NCBI RefSeq assembly: GCF_001445655.1
Contig: NZ_LNBE01000003.1
Coordinates: forward strand, 2,566,733-2,630,732
DNA: 64,000 nucleotides
From: Streptomyces roseifaciens
GTDB taxonomy: Bacteria > Actinomycetota > Actinomycetes > Streptomycetales > Streptomycetaceae
Direction: 5' to 3'
In this document: piece after piece, positions 63,358 to 64,000 of the stretch
Layout of the letters: each line of letters opens with the position of its first letter
Position numbering within the stretch: the first letter of the stretch is position 1
Position numbers and translations under genes: made by a program
Notes under the pieces: model-generated
The model's input: only the letters and a program-made list of their open reading frames with translations
Database searches by the model: none
What the model was told of the DNA's origin: nothing

Positions 63358-64000
63358 TTATGGCCGGTGCAGGAGGAGTTCTGTGTTCTGGTCCGTCGGT
63401 GTTCCGGGGAAGCTCGGGTCGGCGCCCTGGGCGTTGGCTGCGAGCTCCCGGTAGAGGGAGGCGAGGCCGGTCTGTGAGAAGTCGTGGTGGTAGGAGCGGG
63501 GCGGGGCCGCTGACTCGATCAGTGTGGTGAACAGGGACAGCGTTCCGTCATGGTTGTCGGTGACTTCGATGACACGGGCGAGCTGAGGGCTGTCGATGTG
63601 GGAGGCGGTACAGATCTCCCAGAAGGTGCGGCGTGGGCGAATGCGGTTGCAGTGGCTGTGGCCGTTGATCCAGGCCACGACGTTGTGGTGGCTGCCGAGC
63701 AGCCGGAGCAGTTCGGCACCCGAGTGGCGGGTCTCGGCGGGACGGGCCGGATCGGGGGTTTTGTTGTTCATGCTCCAGCTGGGGTGGTGGCTGAAGACCA
63801 GCGCGTGCTTGTCCTGGTGCCGGGTCAGGGTCTCGTCGAGCCACGTCAGCTGCCGGTGGCCGATGGACCCGGCCTTGCCGCCGCCGGGATCGGTCGAGTC
63901 GAGGCTGATGCCGATGATGCCGTCGGCGATGGGGAAGGCGTAGTAGAGGGTTGCCTGGGTGAGGTTGGCGGGGGTGTAGCCATGGCCGGCGGGCCCGGGG
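63358..64000 (-). CDS. Metallophosphoesterase, C-terminal part (runs off the window)
   Basis: An open minus-strand frame from the window edge to the stop at 63358, 213 residues. It contains the late metal-binding motifs of calcineurin-like phosphoesterases: HALVFSHHPSWSM with its His pair and WINGHSHCNRIRPR (GHxH). TLYYAFPIADGIIGISLDST near the visible start is typical of secreted Streptomyces phosphoesterases. The N-terminal half with the first metal ligands is beyond position 64000. A cell-surface or secreted hydrolase is likely. Confidence 0.85.
   Translation of the reverse strand, partial: PGPAGHGYTPANLTQATLYYAFPIADGIIGISLDSTDPGGGKAGSIGHRQLTWLDETLTRHQDKHALVFSHHPSWSMNNKTPDPARPAETRHSGAELLRLLGSHHNVVAWINGHSHCNRIRPRRTFWEICTASHIDSPQLARVIEVTDNHDGTLSLFTTLIESAAPPRSYHHDFSQTGLASLYRELAANAQGADPSFPGTPTDQNTELLLHRP

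Overview
The window reads as a chromosome segment of a high-GC actinomycete, almost certainly Streptomyces. The evidence is very GC-rich third codon positions, a complete conservon operon (CvnA-D type), a SARP/BTAD regulator, many small secreted proteins with actinobacterial signal peptides, rare TTA codons, and Streptomyces-type conjugative (FtsK/TraB-like) gene remains. The density of insertion sequences, truncated genes and single-base frameshifts suggests an accessory region such as a chromosome arm or the remains of an integrated conjugative element.

Layout. 0-11.5 kb: an MFS exporter, a large SARP-NB-ARC-TPR regulator, a TTA-containing secreted protein, a chimeric fossil made of a zinc-ribbon gene and a piece of SARP-like gene, a membrane protein, a dead NucA/NucB nuclease with a strong terminator, then a methyltransferase, a glyoxalase-fold protein, a START-like protein and a small membrane protein. 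11.8-15.5 kb: an intact conservon (sensor kinase, roadblock, DUF742, GTPase) with overlapping start/stop codons. 16.3-19.1 kb: two divergent secreted proteins, one with a C-terminal NucA/NucB-like domain. 19.1-21.4 kb: IS5-type remnants and gene fragments. 21.4-25.8 kb: the clearest biosynthetic locus, an XRE-type regulator divergent from a methyltransferase, a tRNA-dependent cyclodipeptide synthase (NYH type) and a cytochrome P450. The synthase ends with a TTA codon that overlaps a possible P450 start.

25.8-40.4 kb is dominated by mobile DNA: two decayed IS5 copies around a DUF7677-like gene; a 3.5-kb unit with 48-bp inverted repeats holding an ISL3 transposase and two passenger genes; an IS630 element sitting between halves of two unrelated genes; and an IS5-type element with a 3-bp target duplication that carries a DUF6896-like passenger and cuts a PAS/GAF-PP2C (SpoIIE-type) phosphatase gene in frame. 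Between them are a papain-like-fold protein and a three-repeat S1 protein.

42-50.7 kb holds effector-like genes: a secreted RTX-like protein, a six-repeat beta-propeller lectin-like protein, and a cholesterol-dependent-cytolysin-like protein with a homopolymer frameshift plus an upstream partner, followed by an integrase fragment and a PH-like membrane protein. 51.5-60.2 kb is a graveyard of a conjugative element: a DUF6233 remnant, a second P450 with a degraded ferredoxin behind it, two zinc-ribbon/helix-turn-helix paralogues, a truncated NB-ARC gene, and a TraB/FtsK translocase whose body and C-terminus are now 2.2 kb apart, with a perfect 54-bp palindrome between them. 60.6-64 kb: a frameshifted SUKH-type gene, a small secreted protein and the C-terminal part of a metallophosphoesterase.

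Many genes are broken by one-base indels, often in G or C runs. Either real decay or consensus errors could explain this, so single-indel 'pseudogenes' are marked as such. No tRNA, rRNA or CRISPR array was recognised.
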